64,000 bases of DNA from Azomonas tarimensis (lineage in GTDB: Bacteria; Pseudomonadota; Gammaproteobacteria; Pseudomonadales; Pseudomonadaceae). Location: assembly GCF_042648805.1 (NCBI RefSeq), contig NZ_JBHRXZ010000016.1, positions 124,001-188,000 on the forward strand, read 5' to 3'. Below, one piece after another: positions 53,416-61,772 of this stretch. How positions within the stretch are numbered: the stretch's first letter is position 1; every line of letters begins with the position of its first letter. The notes below the pieces were generated by a model that saw only the letters and a program-made list of their open reading frames with translations, made no database searches and was not told where the DNA came from. The translations under genes and the position numbers were made by a program.

Positions 53416-55097
53416 GCCTGCCCCCAGGAATCTCGCAGCGTCACGGTCCTGTTGAATACCGGCACGCCGGGGCGACTGTCTTTCAGGTCGACGCAGAAGT
53501 AGCCTTCGCGCTCGAACTGGAAGCGCTCTTCCGCCTGCACCTGGGCCAGCGACGGCTCGGCGCGGCAGCCCCTGAGCACCTGCAGCGACTCGGGATTTAT
53601 GTTATCGAGGAAACTGCCGCCCTGCCCTTCACTCTCTTCGGGCGCCTTCTCCGGGTTTGCTGAGCGGAACAGGCGATCGTAGAGGCGCACCTCACACTCG
53701 ACACTGCCCTCGGCAGGCACCCAGTGGATCACGCCCTTGACCTTGCGCCCCTCGGGGTTCTTGCCAAGGGTGTTCTGGTCATAGCTGCAGCGCAGCTCGA
53801 CGATGTTGCCCCCGGCATCCCTCACCGTCTCATCGGCGCGAATCACGTAGCTGCCGCGCAGCCGCACTTCGCCGCCCGGCTCCAGGCGCTTGTATCCCTT
53901 GGGCGGGCTTTCCATGTAGTCGTCGCGGTCGATATACAGCTCGCGGGAGAACGGCAGCACACGCACGCCCATGTCCTGCTTGGGATGGCGCGGCAACGCG
54001 AGATCTTCAATCCGGCCTTCGGGGTAGTTGGTGATCACCACCTTCAATGGACGCAGCACGCACATGGCGCGCGGGGCGTTGGCGTCCAGATCCTCGCGAA
54101 TGGCAAATTCAAGCATGCCGATGTCCACCACGCCGCCCGCGCGATTGACGCCGATCATGTCGCAGAAGTTGCGCAGCGAGGCCGGTGTATAGCCACGCCG
54201 GCGGTAACCGGAAAGGGTCGACATGCGCGGGTCGTCCCAGCCTTCCACATGCTTTTCGTCCACCAGTTGCTTGAGCTTGCGCTTGCTGGTGATGGTGTAA
54301 TTCAGGTTTAGCCGCGCGAACTCGTACTGGCGCGGCGCGCAGGGCACCGGCAGGTTGGCCAGGAACCACTCGTAGAGTGGCCGATGGTCCTCGAACTCCA
54401 GGGTGCAGATGGAGTGCGTCACCCCTTCGATGGCGTCCGACTGGCCATGGGTGAAGTCGTAGCTCGGGTAGATGCACCAGGCGTTGCCGGTCTGGTGATG
54501 ATGGGCGTGGCGGATGCGATAGAGGATCGGGTCTCGCAGGTTCATGTTCGGCGAGGCCATGTCGATCTTCGCCCTCAGCGCGCGAGCGCCGTCGGGAAAC
54601 TCCCCGGCCCTCATCCTGGCGAACAGATCCAGGTTCTCCTCCACTGAGCGATCCCGCCACGGACTGTTGCGACCGGGCTCGCTGAGACTGCCGCGGTACT
54701 CCTTGGCCTGCTCGGCCGAAAGGTCGCAGACGAAGGCCTTGCCTGTGTTGATCAGGTGCACCGCCCAGTCGTGCAACTGCTCGAAATAGTCCGAGGCGTA
54801 ACGCTCCTGCCCGGCCCACTTGAACCCCAGCCACTCCACATCGCGCTTGATGGCGTCAATGTATTCCTGGTCTTCCTTGGCCGGGTTGGTGTCGTCGAAA
54901 CGCAGATTGCATTCACCCCCGAACTCTTCGGCCAGGCCGAAATTCAGGCAGATCGACTTGGCATGACCGATGTGCAGGTAGCCGTTGGGCTCAGGCGGAA
55001 AACGGGTGACGATCTTCGCATGCTTGCCGGCGTCCAGGTCGGACTGGACGATGGGGCGAAGGAAGTTGGCAGCGGCGGGAGTCTCTGGCTTGCTCAT
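53412..55097 (-). CDS. glnS: Glutaminyl-tRNA synthetase
   Basis: A class I synthetase of 561 residues. HIGH is at residues 42-45 in PPEPNGYLHIGHAKS, and the KMSKS-equivalent is TITSKRKLKQLV. The C-terminal beta-barrels that read the anticodon follow. I chose ATG 55097, which has AAGGA at good spacing, over the upstream frame opening at 55190. It is divergent from ppiB with a gap of 200 bp. Confidence 0.97.
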   Translation of the reverse strand: MSKPETPAAANFLRPIVQSDLDAGKHAKIVTRFPPEPNGYLHIGHAKSICLNFGLAEEFGGECNLRFDDTNPAKEDQEYIDAIKRDVEWLGFKWAGQERYASDYFEQLHDWAVHLINTGKAFVCDLSAEQAKEYRGSLSEPGRNSPWRDRSVEENLDLFARMRAGEFPDGARALRAKIDMASPNMNLRDPILYRIRHAHHHQTGNAWCIYPSYDFTHGQSDAIEGVTHSICTLEFEDHRPLYEWFLANLPVPCAPRQYEFARLNLNYTITSKRKLKQLVDEKHVEGWDDPRMSTLSGYRRRGYTPASLRNFCDMIGVNRAGGVVDIGMLEFAIREDLDANAPRAMCVLRPLKVVITNYPEGRIEDLALPRHPKQDMGVRVLPFSRELYIDRDDYMESPPKGYKRLEPGGEVRLRGSYVIRADETVRDAGGNIVELRCSYDQNTLGKNPEGRKVKGVIHWVPAEGSVECEVRLYDRLFRSANPEKAPEESEGQGGSFLDNINPESLQVLRGCRAEPSLAQVQAEERFQFEREGYFCVDLKDSRPGVPVFNRTVTLRDSWGQA

Positions 55098-55297
55098 GGG
55101 GTCCTTGATCATGCGGGCGCGCGGCGCGGGTAGGCCGGGCAAATCAAAGCCCGTATCATAGCCGAAGCTGTCAAGCCCCTGACAGACCATGTGCAGGACC
55201 GGGCCAGACCTTCCGCCAGCGCCTCGCGCGCCTCGAACAATGCCACCGGCCTACACCTGGTCGTTCTTCCTTCCATCAGCCAACGGATCCAAAGCCG

Positions 55298-55795
55298 ATG
55301 ATCAAGCTGCATACCAACCACGGCGTCATCACGCTCAAACTCGACGAAGAAAAAGCGCCGCTCTCCTCTGCCAATTTCAAGCAGTACGTCGAAGCCGGTC
55401 ACTACGACGGCACCATCTTTCACCGGGTCATCAGCAATTTCATGATCCAGGGTGGCGGCTTCGAGCCAGGCATGAAGCAGAAGAGCACCCGCGCGCCGAT
55501 CAAGAACGAAGCCAATAACGGCCTTTCGAACAGAAAGGGCACCGTCGCTATGGCGCGCACCATGGATCCTCACTCGGCTTCCGCTCAGTTCTTCATCAAT
55601 GTGGCTGACAACGGCTTTCTCGACCACAGCGCTGAAACCACCCAGGGTTGGGGCTACGCGGTATTTGGCGAGGTTGTCGACGGCATGGATGTGGTGGAGC
55701 GGATCAAGGGCGTGTCGACCACTTCCCGTTCCGGCCACCAGGATGTTCCGGCCGAGGACGTGGTCATCGAACGCGCCGAGGTTGTGACCGAGTGA
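55298..55795 (+). CDS. ppiB: Cytosolic peptidyl-prolyl isomerase B (cyclophilin)
   Basis: A cyclophilin of 165 residues with no signal peptide, so cytosolic. The active-site blocks are YDGTIFHRVISNFMIQGGG with the catalytic Arg, MARTMDPHSASAQFFIN, and the late YAVFGEVVDGMDVV. It is 4 bp upstream of lpxH, forming a two-gene operon also seen in other pseudomonads. Confidence 0.95.
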   Translation: MIKLHTNHGVITLKLDEEKAPLSSANFKQYVEAGHYDGTIFHRVISNFMIQGGGFEPGMKQKSTRAPIKNEANNGLSNRKGTVAMARTMDPHSASAQFFINVADNGFLDHSAETTQGWGYAVFGEVVDGMDVVERIKGVSTTSRSGHQDVPAEDVVIERAEVVTE

Positions 55796-55799
55796 CACG

Positions 55800-56525
55800 A
55801 TGACCGTCCTGTTCATCTCGGACTTGCATCTGGAAACCGATCGCCCGGACATCACCCGGGCGTTCTTGCGTTTCCTGGAAGCGCGCGCCCCAGGCGCCGA
55901 AGCAGTTTATATCCTGGGTGACCTCTTCGAGGTCTGGATCGGCGACGACGCCATGGATGAGATGCAGCACCGGGTCGCCGCCGCCTTGCGCCGTCTCGCC
56001 GGACAAGGCACGCAGGTCTATGTCATGCATGGCAATCGCGACTTCCTCATCGGCCAGGCGTTCTGCCGGCTTGCCGGATGCACGCTGCTGCCTGAAGGTA
56101 GCATCGTCAGGGTTGAGAACGAGGCGGTGCTGCTCATGCATGGCGACAGCCTCTGCACACTGGACGAGGGTTATCAGCGTCTGCGCAGACGCCTGCGCAA
56201 CCGCTTTTCGCTCTGGCTGTTACCGCGCCTGCCACTGGGTGTCCGACGAAGACTGGCGCGCAAGCTTCGCAATGCCAGCCAGAATCAGACCCGGCAGAAG
56301 GCCAGCGAGATCGTCGACGTGACACCAGCGGCGGTACGCGAAACGATGACGGCGCATGGTGTCGGCACGCTGATCCATGGACACACCCACCGCCCGGCGA
56401 TACATGAGGTCGCGCTCGAGCAGGGCCGTGGCAAGCGTATCGTCCTGGGAGACTGGGATCGCCAGGGCTGGGTGCTCGAAGCGGACCGGCGAGGGTTTCG
56501 CCTGGAATCTTTTCCGTTGTCCTGA
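55800..56525 (+). CDS. lpxH: UDP-2,3-diacylglucosamine pyrophosphohydrolase LpxH
   Basis: A calcineurin-like metallophosphoesterase of 241 residues that makes lipid X in lipid A synthesis. Metal-binding motifs are FISDLHLE, ILGDLFEVWIGDD, HGNRDFLIG, LMHGDS and IHGHTHRP. The peripheral membrane face is basic and aromatic, as in the family. The gene ends 4 bp before the convergent miaE stop. Confidence 0.96.
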   Translation: MTVLFISDLHLETDRPDITRAFLRFLEARAPGAEAVYILGDLFEVWIGDDAMDEMQHRVAAALRRLAGQGTQVYVMHGNRDFLIGQAFCRLAGCTLLPEGSIVRVENEAVLLMHGDSLCTLDEGYQRLRRRLRNRFSLWLLPRLPLGVRRRLARKLRNASQNQTRQKASEIVDVTPAAVRETMTAHGVGTLIHGHTHRPAIHEVALEQGRGKRIVLGDWDRQGWVLEADRRGFRLESFPLS

Positions 56526-56529
56526 CCGC

Positions 56530-57132
56530 TCAGGCAAGCGCCCCGCTGTGAAAGCGAAACTCCGGGTCCGGGGAGAGGATCGCGTCGCGCTCGGCCTCGG
56601 CGAAAAACCCGACTCGCTCATCGATCGGGCCATTGGCGTACTGCTGCGCCATGGCCAGGTAATCCTGGTAATGGCGAGACTCTGACTTGAGCAAGGACGT
56701 GTAGAACCGGCCGATCTCTTCATCAAGAAAGGGGGCCAGACGGAAAAAACGCTCGCATGAGCGCGCTTCGATGAAGGCCCCGACAATCAGGGTATCGACC
56801 AGCCGCTCCGGCTCGCTTTTCCGGATATGGCCGTGCAAGCGCTGTGCATAGCGCGACGCGCTGATCGGCCGGTACTCCACGCCCCGCTTCTTCATCAGGT
56901 CCGCCACCTGCTCGAAATGCCGCAACTCCTCGCGAGCCAGGCGTGAGAGCTTGTACTGGAGGTCGCTTTTTTCCACGTATCGGAACATCAGCGTCAGGGC
57001 AGTACTGGCTGCCTTCTTTTCGCAATTGGCGTGGTCGATCAGCATGATCTCGGGATGCTGAAGCGCCTGGTCGATCCAGGCACGCGGCGTCGGGCACAGC
57101 AGAAAGTTTTCGATTTCCGGCAGCAGGGACAT
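56530..57132 (-). CDS. miaE: tRNA 2-methylthio-N6-isopentenyladenosine-37 hydroxylase MiaE
   Basis: A ferritin-like di-iron monooxygenase of 200 residues that hydroxylates the ms2i6A base next to the anticodon. Iron-binding helices show DHANCEKKAAS, REELRHFEQV, EARSCERF and KSESRHYQDY. It is divergent from the universal stress gene, with 110 bp between them. Confidence 0.93.
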   Translation of the reverse strand: MSLLPEIENFLLCPTPRAWIDQALQHPEIMLIDHANCEKKAASTALTLMFRYVEKSDLQYKLSRLAREELRHFEQVADLMKKRGVEYRPISASRYAQRLHGHIRKSEPERLVDTLIVGAFIEARSCERFFRLAPFLDEEIGRFYTSLLKSESRHYQDYLAMAQQYANGPIDERVGFFAEAERDAILSPDPEFRFHSGALA

Positions 57133-57242
57133 GATTGAGCAGCTAGGCTTGAAAGGATGGCCATTATACGGTGTCGCGACCAGGGCAGACAGGGCGCCGG
57201 ACGTGCAGGCCGCACGCGAGGCGCCTCGGGCAAGGAGTTGAT

Positions 57243-58106
57243 ATGCGAGAAGTGCGAAGTATCCTGGTGGTGATGGAACCCGATCAGGCGCACGGCCTGG
57301 CCCTGCCGCGCGCCAGCCAGATCGCCAGCACCACCGGTTCGGAACTCCACCTGCTGGTCTGCGACAAGCGCGACAGCCATGACCAATACCTCAAGCGCCT
57401 GGCCGATCAGCTGCGCGACGAGGGGCATACCGTCTCCACCCGGCAGGAATGGCTCGACAAGAATTATCAGACCATCATCGAGGCCCAACAAGCCGAGGGC
57501 TGTGGACTCGTGATCAAGGAGCACCAGCCTGAAACGCCGCTCAAGCGCGCCCTGCTGACCCCCGACGACTGGAAACTATTGCGCTTCTGCCCCTGCCCGG
57601 TCCTGATGGTGAAAACCGCCAGCAGCTGGTCCGGCGGCAATGTCCTGGCCGCTGTCGATGTCGGCAACTCCGACGCGGAACACCTCGCGCTGCATTCGAG
57701 CATCGTGTCCTGCGGCTACGACCTTGCCAGCCTGTCCAACGGCGCCCTGCACGTGCTCAGCGCCCATCCCAGCGCCATGCTTTCCACCGTCGACCCGACC
57801 TACGGCCTCAAGGAGACCCTCGAGGAGCGCTACCGTGACGCCTGCCGGGCGTTCCAGTCGGAGTACGGGATCGGCGACGAGCAACTACACATCGTCGAAG
57901 GTCCTGCCGACGCGATCATCCCGCAAGTGGCCAGCCAGCTGCAGGCCGTGGTCACAGTCATTGGCTCGGTCGCCCGTACCGGGCTGTCCGGCGTACTCAT
58001 GGGCAATACTGCCGAGGTCGCTCTCGACGCCCTGGACACCGACGTCCTGGTGCTCAAACCCGATGACATCGTGGCTCATCTCGAAGAACTGGCCGCGCAT
58101 CGCTGA
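57243..58106 (+). CDS. Tandem universal stress protein (UspE-like)
   Basis: A 287-residue protein with two Usp domains, about 3-150 and 155-285. The first starts EVRSILVVMEPDQAHGLALP. The second ends with a nucleotide-binding type stretch GSVARTGLSGVLMGNTAE. The first domain has a similar motif ending CPVLMVK. E. coli UspE is the nearest well-known example. ATG 57243 follows GGAG with short spacing; the frame extension to 57171 has no support. It is convergent with the DUF1289 gene. Confidence 0.9.
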   Translation: MREVRSILVVMEPDQAHGLALPRASQIASTTGSELHLLVCDKRDSHDQYLKRLADQLRDEGHTVSTRQEWLDKNYQTIIEAQQAEGCGLVIKEHQPETPLKRALLTPDDWKLLRFCPCPVLMVKTASSWSGGNVLAAVDVGNSDAEHLALHSSIVSCGYDLASLSNGALHVLSAHPSAMLSTVDPTYGLKETLEERYRDACRAFQSEYGIGDEQLHIVEGPADAIIPQVASQLQAVVTVIGSVARTGLSGVLMGNTAEVALDALDTDVLVLKPDDIVAHLEELAAHR

Positions 58107-58110
58107 CGTG

Positions 58111-58587
58111 TCAGACGCGCAGATCCATGCCTTCGACGAGAAACCGTGGCGCGATGTAGCGCTCGTAATGCGCTTCTGACAGCAGGAAAAACTCGCGGTC
58201 GATCACCTCCCGCAGCTCCGGCAGCGTATGGTCGCGAAATTCCGGCAACGGGGTAATGCCATAGGCCTCCAGTTGCTGGATGAGCCGCGCGCCACGCACG
58301 ATGAGTCCGTAGGCCCAGCAGTACTCCGACTGCTCGGCGATGAAGCGAATGCCGCGGGCGTCCAGTTGCTGGCGCAGTGCCTGCCGATCGAACACTTCCA
58401 GCTTTCCGGCGACGACCTGAACCAGCAGCGCTTCCAGGCGCAACCAGACAGCCCGTTTTTCCTCTTCGCCGTAGGCGTTCCAGTTCACCACCTCATGGTG
58501 GAACCGCTTGCAACCCCGGCAGACGAGATCGCCATATACCGTCGAGCAAAGCCCGACGCAAGGCGTCTTGATGCGCTGAGAAGACAT
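58111..58587 (-). CDS. DUF1289 protein with an N-terminal four-cysteine motif
   Basis: A 158-residue protein of unknown function. The N terminus has the DUF1289 signature KTPCVGLCSTVYGDLVCRGC followed by KRFHHEVVNWN, with four cysteines that could bind zinc or an iron-sulphur cluster. The rest is helical with no family I know. ATG 58587 places the motif at the start; an upstream frame to 58635 is less likely. A similar gene lies between the Usp gene and acnB in P. aeruginosa. Confidence 0.82.
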   Translation of the reverse strand: MSSQRIKTPCVGLCSTVYGDLVCRGCKRFHHEVVNWNAYGEEEKRAVWLRLEALLVQVVAGKLEVFDRQALRQQLDARGIRFIAEQSEYCWAYGLIVRGARLIQQLEAYGITPLPEFRDHTLPELREVIDREFFLLSEAHYERYIAPRFLVEGMDLRV

Positions 58588-58751
58588 GCTGAACCCACTC
58601 GACCTGACGGCCGCGCATCTTAGACCTTTGTCCATACCAGGTCACCCATGTAGCTGCCCTGCACCACTCAACACCGCGGAACAAGGGGGTTACAGCCGAC
58701 CTCAGGGTCCTCCGGCAGTAGCCCCAACGGGATGCAGCTCCTGTAGCCGAC

Positions 58752-58780
58752 TTAACTTTGGCGGTCCGTTCCATTACACT
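58752..58780 (+). promoter_or_regulatory. Candidate sigma-70 promoter of acnB
   Basis: TTAACT (58752-58757) and TACACT (58775-58780) are 17 bp apart, each matching four of six consensus bases. Transcription from about 58787 would give a leader of about 187 nt containing the nested inverted repeat and a second hairpin. The 386-bp gap 58588-58973 holds no gene I can recognise. Confidence 0.45.
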
Positions 58781-58811
58781 CCATCCGCCATTTTTGGTGC
58801 CATGTCCATAC

Positions 58812-58923
58812 GAAGCTGTTTTCAAAGCGTCACGAGCACAGTTGATCGTAGGCAGGCCGGACGCCGATGACCACCATCGTCCGTCCGGCGCCCCGCCCTT
58901 CGTCAAACTTTGAAAACAGCTTC
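58812..58923 (+). promoter_or_regulatory. Long nested inverted repeat in the acnB leader
   Basis: The outer arms GAAGCTGTTTTCAAAG (58812-58827) and CTTTGAAAACAGCTTC (58908-58923) are perfect 16-bp complements. Inside are ACGA/TCGT (58832-58835, 58900-58903), GCCGGACG/CGTCCGGC (58856-58863, 58882-58889) and CGATG/CATCG (58865-58869, 58875-58879) closing a 5-nt loop ACCAC. As RNA this would fold into one long branched hairpin. It could be a cis-regulatory leader of acnB or a small mobile palindromic element; I see no target-site duplication. Confidence 0.7.
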
Positions 58924-58933
58924 CGGATGCGCG

Positions 58934-58953
58934 TCCTGTGGACCCCCACAGGA
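58934..58953 (+). promoter_or_regulatory. Hairpin next to the acnB ribosome site
   Basis: TCCTGTGG and CCACAGGA form a perfect 8-bp stem with loop ACCC. It ends about 20 bases before the GTG start, just ahead of the TGAGGGA ribosome site, so it is placed to affect initiation. Confidence 0.6.
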
Positions 58954-58973
58954 ACAATGATGAGGGAAAAACT

Positions 58974-61583
58974 GTGCTTGAAGCCTACCGCAAACACGTA
59001 GAAGAGCGTGCAGCTCAGGGCGTCGTGCCCCAGCCGCTGAATGCCGAACAGACCGCCGGTCTGGTCGAACTGCTGAAGAACCCGCCGGCCGGCGAAGAAG
59101 ACTTCCTCGTTGATCTGATCAGCAATCGCGTACCCGCGGGTGTCGATGAAGCCGCTTACGTCAAGGCCGGCTTCCTCACCGCTGTCGCCAAGGGCGAAGC
59201 GAGCACCCCGCTGATCAGCAAGCAGCGCGCTGTCGAACTGTTGGGTACCATGCAAGGCGGCTACAACATCTCCACCTTGGTCGAACTGCTGGACGATGCC
59301 GAGCTGGGCGCCACCGCTGCCGAGCAACTGAAGCACACCCTGCTGATGTTCGACGCCTTCCACGACGTGGCCGAGAAGGCCAAGACCGGCAACCCGCACG
59401 CCGAAGCCGTCATGCAGTCCTGGGCAGAAGGCGAATGGTTCACCAACCGCCCTGCCCTTGCCGAAAAGATCACCCTGTCCGTATTCAAGGTGACTGGCGA
59501 GACCAACACCGACGACCTGTCGCCGGCTCCGGACGCCTGGTCGCGCCCTGACATCCCGCTGCACGCCCTGGCCATGCTGAAAATGGCCCGTGACGGCATC
59601 AACCCGGACGTTCCGGGTTCGGTTGGTCCGATCAAGCAGATGGAAGAGCTGAAAGCCCAGGGCTTCCCGGTTGCTTACGTCGGCGACGTGGTCGGTACCG
59701 GCTCTTCCCGCAAGTCCGCCACCAACTCGGTGCTGTGGTTCTTCGGCGACGACATTCCGCATGTTCCGAACAAGCGTGCCGGCGGCTTCTGCTTCGGTAC
59801 CAAGATCGCCCCGATCTTCTACAACACCATGGAAGACGCCGGCGCCCTGCCGATCGAATTCGACTGCACCAACCTGGCCATGGGCGACGTCATCGACGTC
59901 TACCCCTATGCCGGCAAGGTCTGCAAGCACGGCACCGACGAAGTCGTCACCACCTTCGAACTGAAGACCGACGTGCTGCTGGACGAAGTCCGCGCCGGCG
60001 GCCGTATTCCTCTGATCATCGGCCGCGGCCTGACCGAGAAGGCCCGCGCCGAACTGGGCCTGGCGTCGTCCACCCTGTTCAAGAAGCCGGAAGCGCCGGC
60101 TGACAGCGGCAAGGGCTTCACCCTCGCGCAGAAGATGGTCGGCCGCGCCTGCGGCCTGTCGGAAGGCCAAGGCGTACGCCCGGGTACTTACTGCGAGCCG
60201 AAGATGACCACCGTCGGCTCCCAGGACACCACCGGGCCGATGACCCGCGACGAGCTGAAGGACCTGGCTTGCCTGGGCTTCTCCGCCGATCTGGTGATGC
60301 AGTCCTTCTGCCACACCGCCGCTTATCCGAAGCCGATCGACGTCAACACCCACCACACCCTGCCGGACTTCATCATGAACCGCAGCGGCGTATCCCTGCG
60401 CCCGGGCGACGGCATCATCCACAGCTGGCTGAACCGCATGCTGCTGCCGGATACCGTAGGTACCGGTGGCGACTCACACACCCGCTTCCCGATCGGCATC
60501 TCCTTCCCGGCCGGTTCCGGCCTGGTCGCCTTCGCCGCGGCCACCGGCGTCATGCCACTGGACATGCCGGAATCGGTACTGGTGCGCTTCAAGGGCAAGA
60601 TGCAGCCCGGGATCACCCTGCGTGACCTGGTTCATGCCATCCCCTACTACGCCATTCAGCAAGGCCTGCTGACCGTCGAGAAGAAGGGCAAGAAGAACAT
60701 CTTCTCCGGCCGCATCCTCGAGATCGAAGGCCTGACCGGCCTGACCGTGGAGCAGGCATTCGAACTGTCCGACGCCTCCGCCGAGCGTTCGGCCGCCGGT
60801 TGCACCATCAAGCTGCCGGAAGATTCCATCGCCGAGTACCTGAGGTCCAATATCACCCTGCTGCGCTGGATGATCAGCGAAGGCTACGGTGACCCACGCA
60901 CCCTGGAGCGTCGCGCCCAGGCCATGGAAGCCTGGCTGGCCAACCCGCAACTGCTGGAAGCCGATGCCGACGCCGAATACGCCGCCGTCATCGAGATCGA
61001 CCTGGCCGACGTGAGGGAGCCGGTTCTCTGCGCCCCGAACGACCCGGACGATGCCCGTCTGCTGTCCACCGTGGCAGGCGAGAAGATCGACGAGGTCTTC
61101 ATCGGTTCCTGCATGACCAACATCGGTCACTTCCGCGCGGCCGGCAAGCTGCTGGAGAAGGTCAAGGGTGGCATTCCGACCCGTCTGTGGCTGGCTCCGC
61201 CGACCAAGATGGACGCCCATCAGCTGACCGAGGAAGGCTACTACGGCATCTACGGCAAGGCTGGCGCACGCATGGAAATGCCAGGCTGCTCGCTGTGCAT
61301 GGGCAACCAGGCTCGCGTACAGACCGGCTCGACCGTGGTTTCCACCTCGACGCGCAACTTCCCGAACCGTCTCGGCGATGCGACCAACGTGTTCCTGGCT
61401 TCGGCCGAGCTCGCCGCTGTCGCGTCGATCATCGGCAAGCTGCCGACCGTCGAGGAGTACCTGCAGTACGCGGCCGACATCGACAGCATGTCTGCCGACG
61501 TGTACCGCTACCTGAGCTTTGACCAGATTGCCGAGTTCCGCGAATCCGCGGAAAAGGCTCGAATCGAAGCAGTGGAAGTCTGA
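58974..61583 (+). CDS. acnB: Aconitate hydratase B
   Basis: The main TCA-cycle aconitase, 869 residues (E. coli 865), which isomerises citrate to isocitrate and also handles 2-methylisocitrate. The 4Fe-4S cysteines are Cys713 (GSCMTNIGHF), Cys772 and Cys775 (CSLCMGNQ). The N-terminal HEAT-like domain begins LEAYRKHVEERAAQGVVPQP, which fixes the start as GTG 58974, preceded by TGAGGGA. AcnB apo-protein can bind RNA and acnB is a known target of iron-responsive small RNAs in P. aeruginosa, so the structured leader is notable. Confidence 0.96.
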   Translation: MLEAYRKHVEERAAQGVVPQPLNAEQTAGLVELLKNPPAGEEDFLVDLISNRVPAGVDEAAYVKAGFLTAVAKGEASTPLISKQRAVELLGTMQGGYNISTLVELLDDAELGATAAEQLKHTLLMFDAFHDVAEKAKTGNPHAEAVMQSWAEGEWFTNRPALAEKITLSVFKVTGETNTDDLSPAPDAWSRPDIPLHALAMLKMARDGINPDVPGSVGPIKQMEELKAQGFPVAYVGDVVGTGSSRKSATNSVLWFFGDDIPHVPNKRAGGFCFGTKIAPIFYNTMEDAGALPIEFDCTNLAMGDVIDVYPYAGKVCKHGTDEVVTTFELKTDVLLDEVRAGGRIPLIIGRGLTEKARAELGLASSTLFKKPEAPADSGKGFTLAQKMVGRACGLSEGQGVRPGTYCEPKMTTVGSQDTTGPMTRDELKDLACLGFSADLVMQSFCHTAAYPKPIDVNTHHTLPDFIMNRSGVSLRPGDGIIHSWLNRMLLPDTVGTGGDSHTRFPIGISFPAGSGLVAFAAATGVMPLDMPESVLVRFKGKMQPGITLRDLVHAIPYYAIQQGLLTVEKKGKKNIFSGRILEIEGLTGLTVEQAFELSDASAERSAAGCTIKLPEDSIAEYLRSNITLLRWMISEGYGDPRTLERRAQAMEAWLANPQLLEADADAEYAAVIEIDLADVREPVLCAPNDPDDARLLSTVAGEKIDEVFIGSCMTNIGHFRAAGKLLEKVKGGIPTRLWLAPPTKMDAHQLTEEGYYGIYGKAGARMEMPGCSLCMGNQARVQTGSTVVSTSTRNFPNRLGDATNVFLASAELAAVASIIGKLPTVEEYLQYAADIDSMSADVYRYLSFDQIAEFRESAEKARIEAVEV

Positions 61584-61597
61584 TAAGGACTGCCTGG

Positions 61598-61625
61598 AAA
61601 AGCCCCGCTTCGGCGGGGCTTTTTT
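61598..61625 (+). terminator. Rho-independent terminator of acnB
   Basis: AAAAGCCCCGC and GCGGGGCTTTT form an 11-bp stem closed by a TTCG tetraloop, and the T run continues. It lies 15 bp past the acnB stop. Confidence 0.95.
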
Positions 61626-61724
61626 GTGGACGGCATAAGATGAGGTGCCGTCTGCCCCTCGGGCGACTGTTGCCCTTGCCCCAGGCAGATGCCCTCGACG
61701 GTGATAGCCATTACTATCAGGCAC

Positions 61725-61754
61725 AAAAAAGCCCGACATTAATGCCGGGCTTTT
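61725..61754 (-). terminator. Rho-independent terminator of oprF
   Basis: On the minus strand AAAAGCCCG and CGGGCTTTT pair, with further CAT pairing toward the loop, followed by a T run. It lies just after the oprF stop. Confidence 0.92.
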
Positions 61755-61772
61755 CAACACCGCAATTCGTGA

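Noticed and set aside
58812..58923. Integron attC site or classical MITE for the acnB leader palindrome
   Set aside because: No attC core sites (RYYYAAC/GTTRRRY) fit the arms, and I see no target-site duplication. A mobile origin stays possible but unsupported.
58830..60422. A 530-codon minus-strand frame opposite acnB and its leader
   Set aside because: No family motif; acnB is certain on the plus strand.
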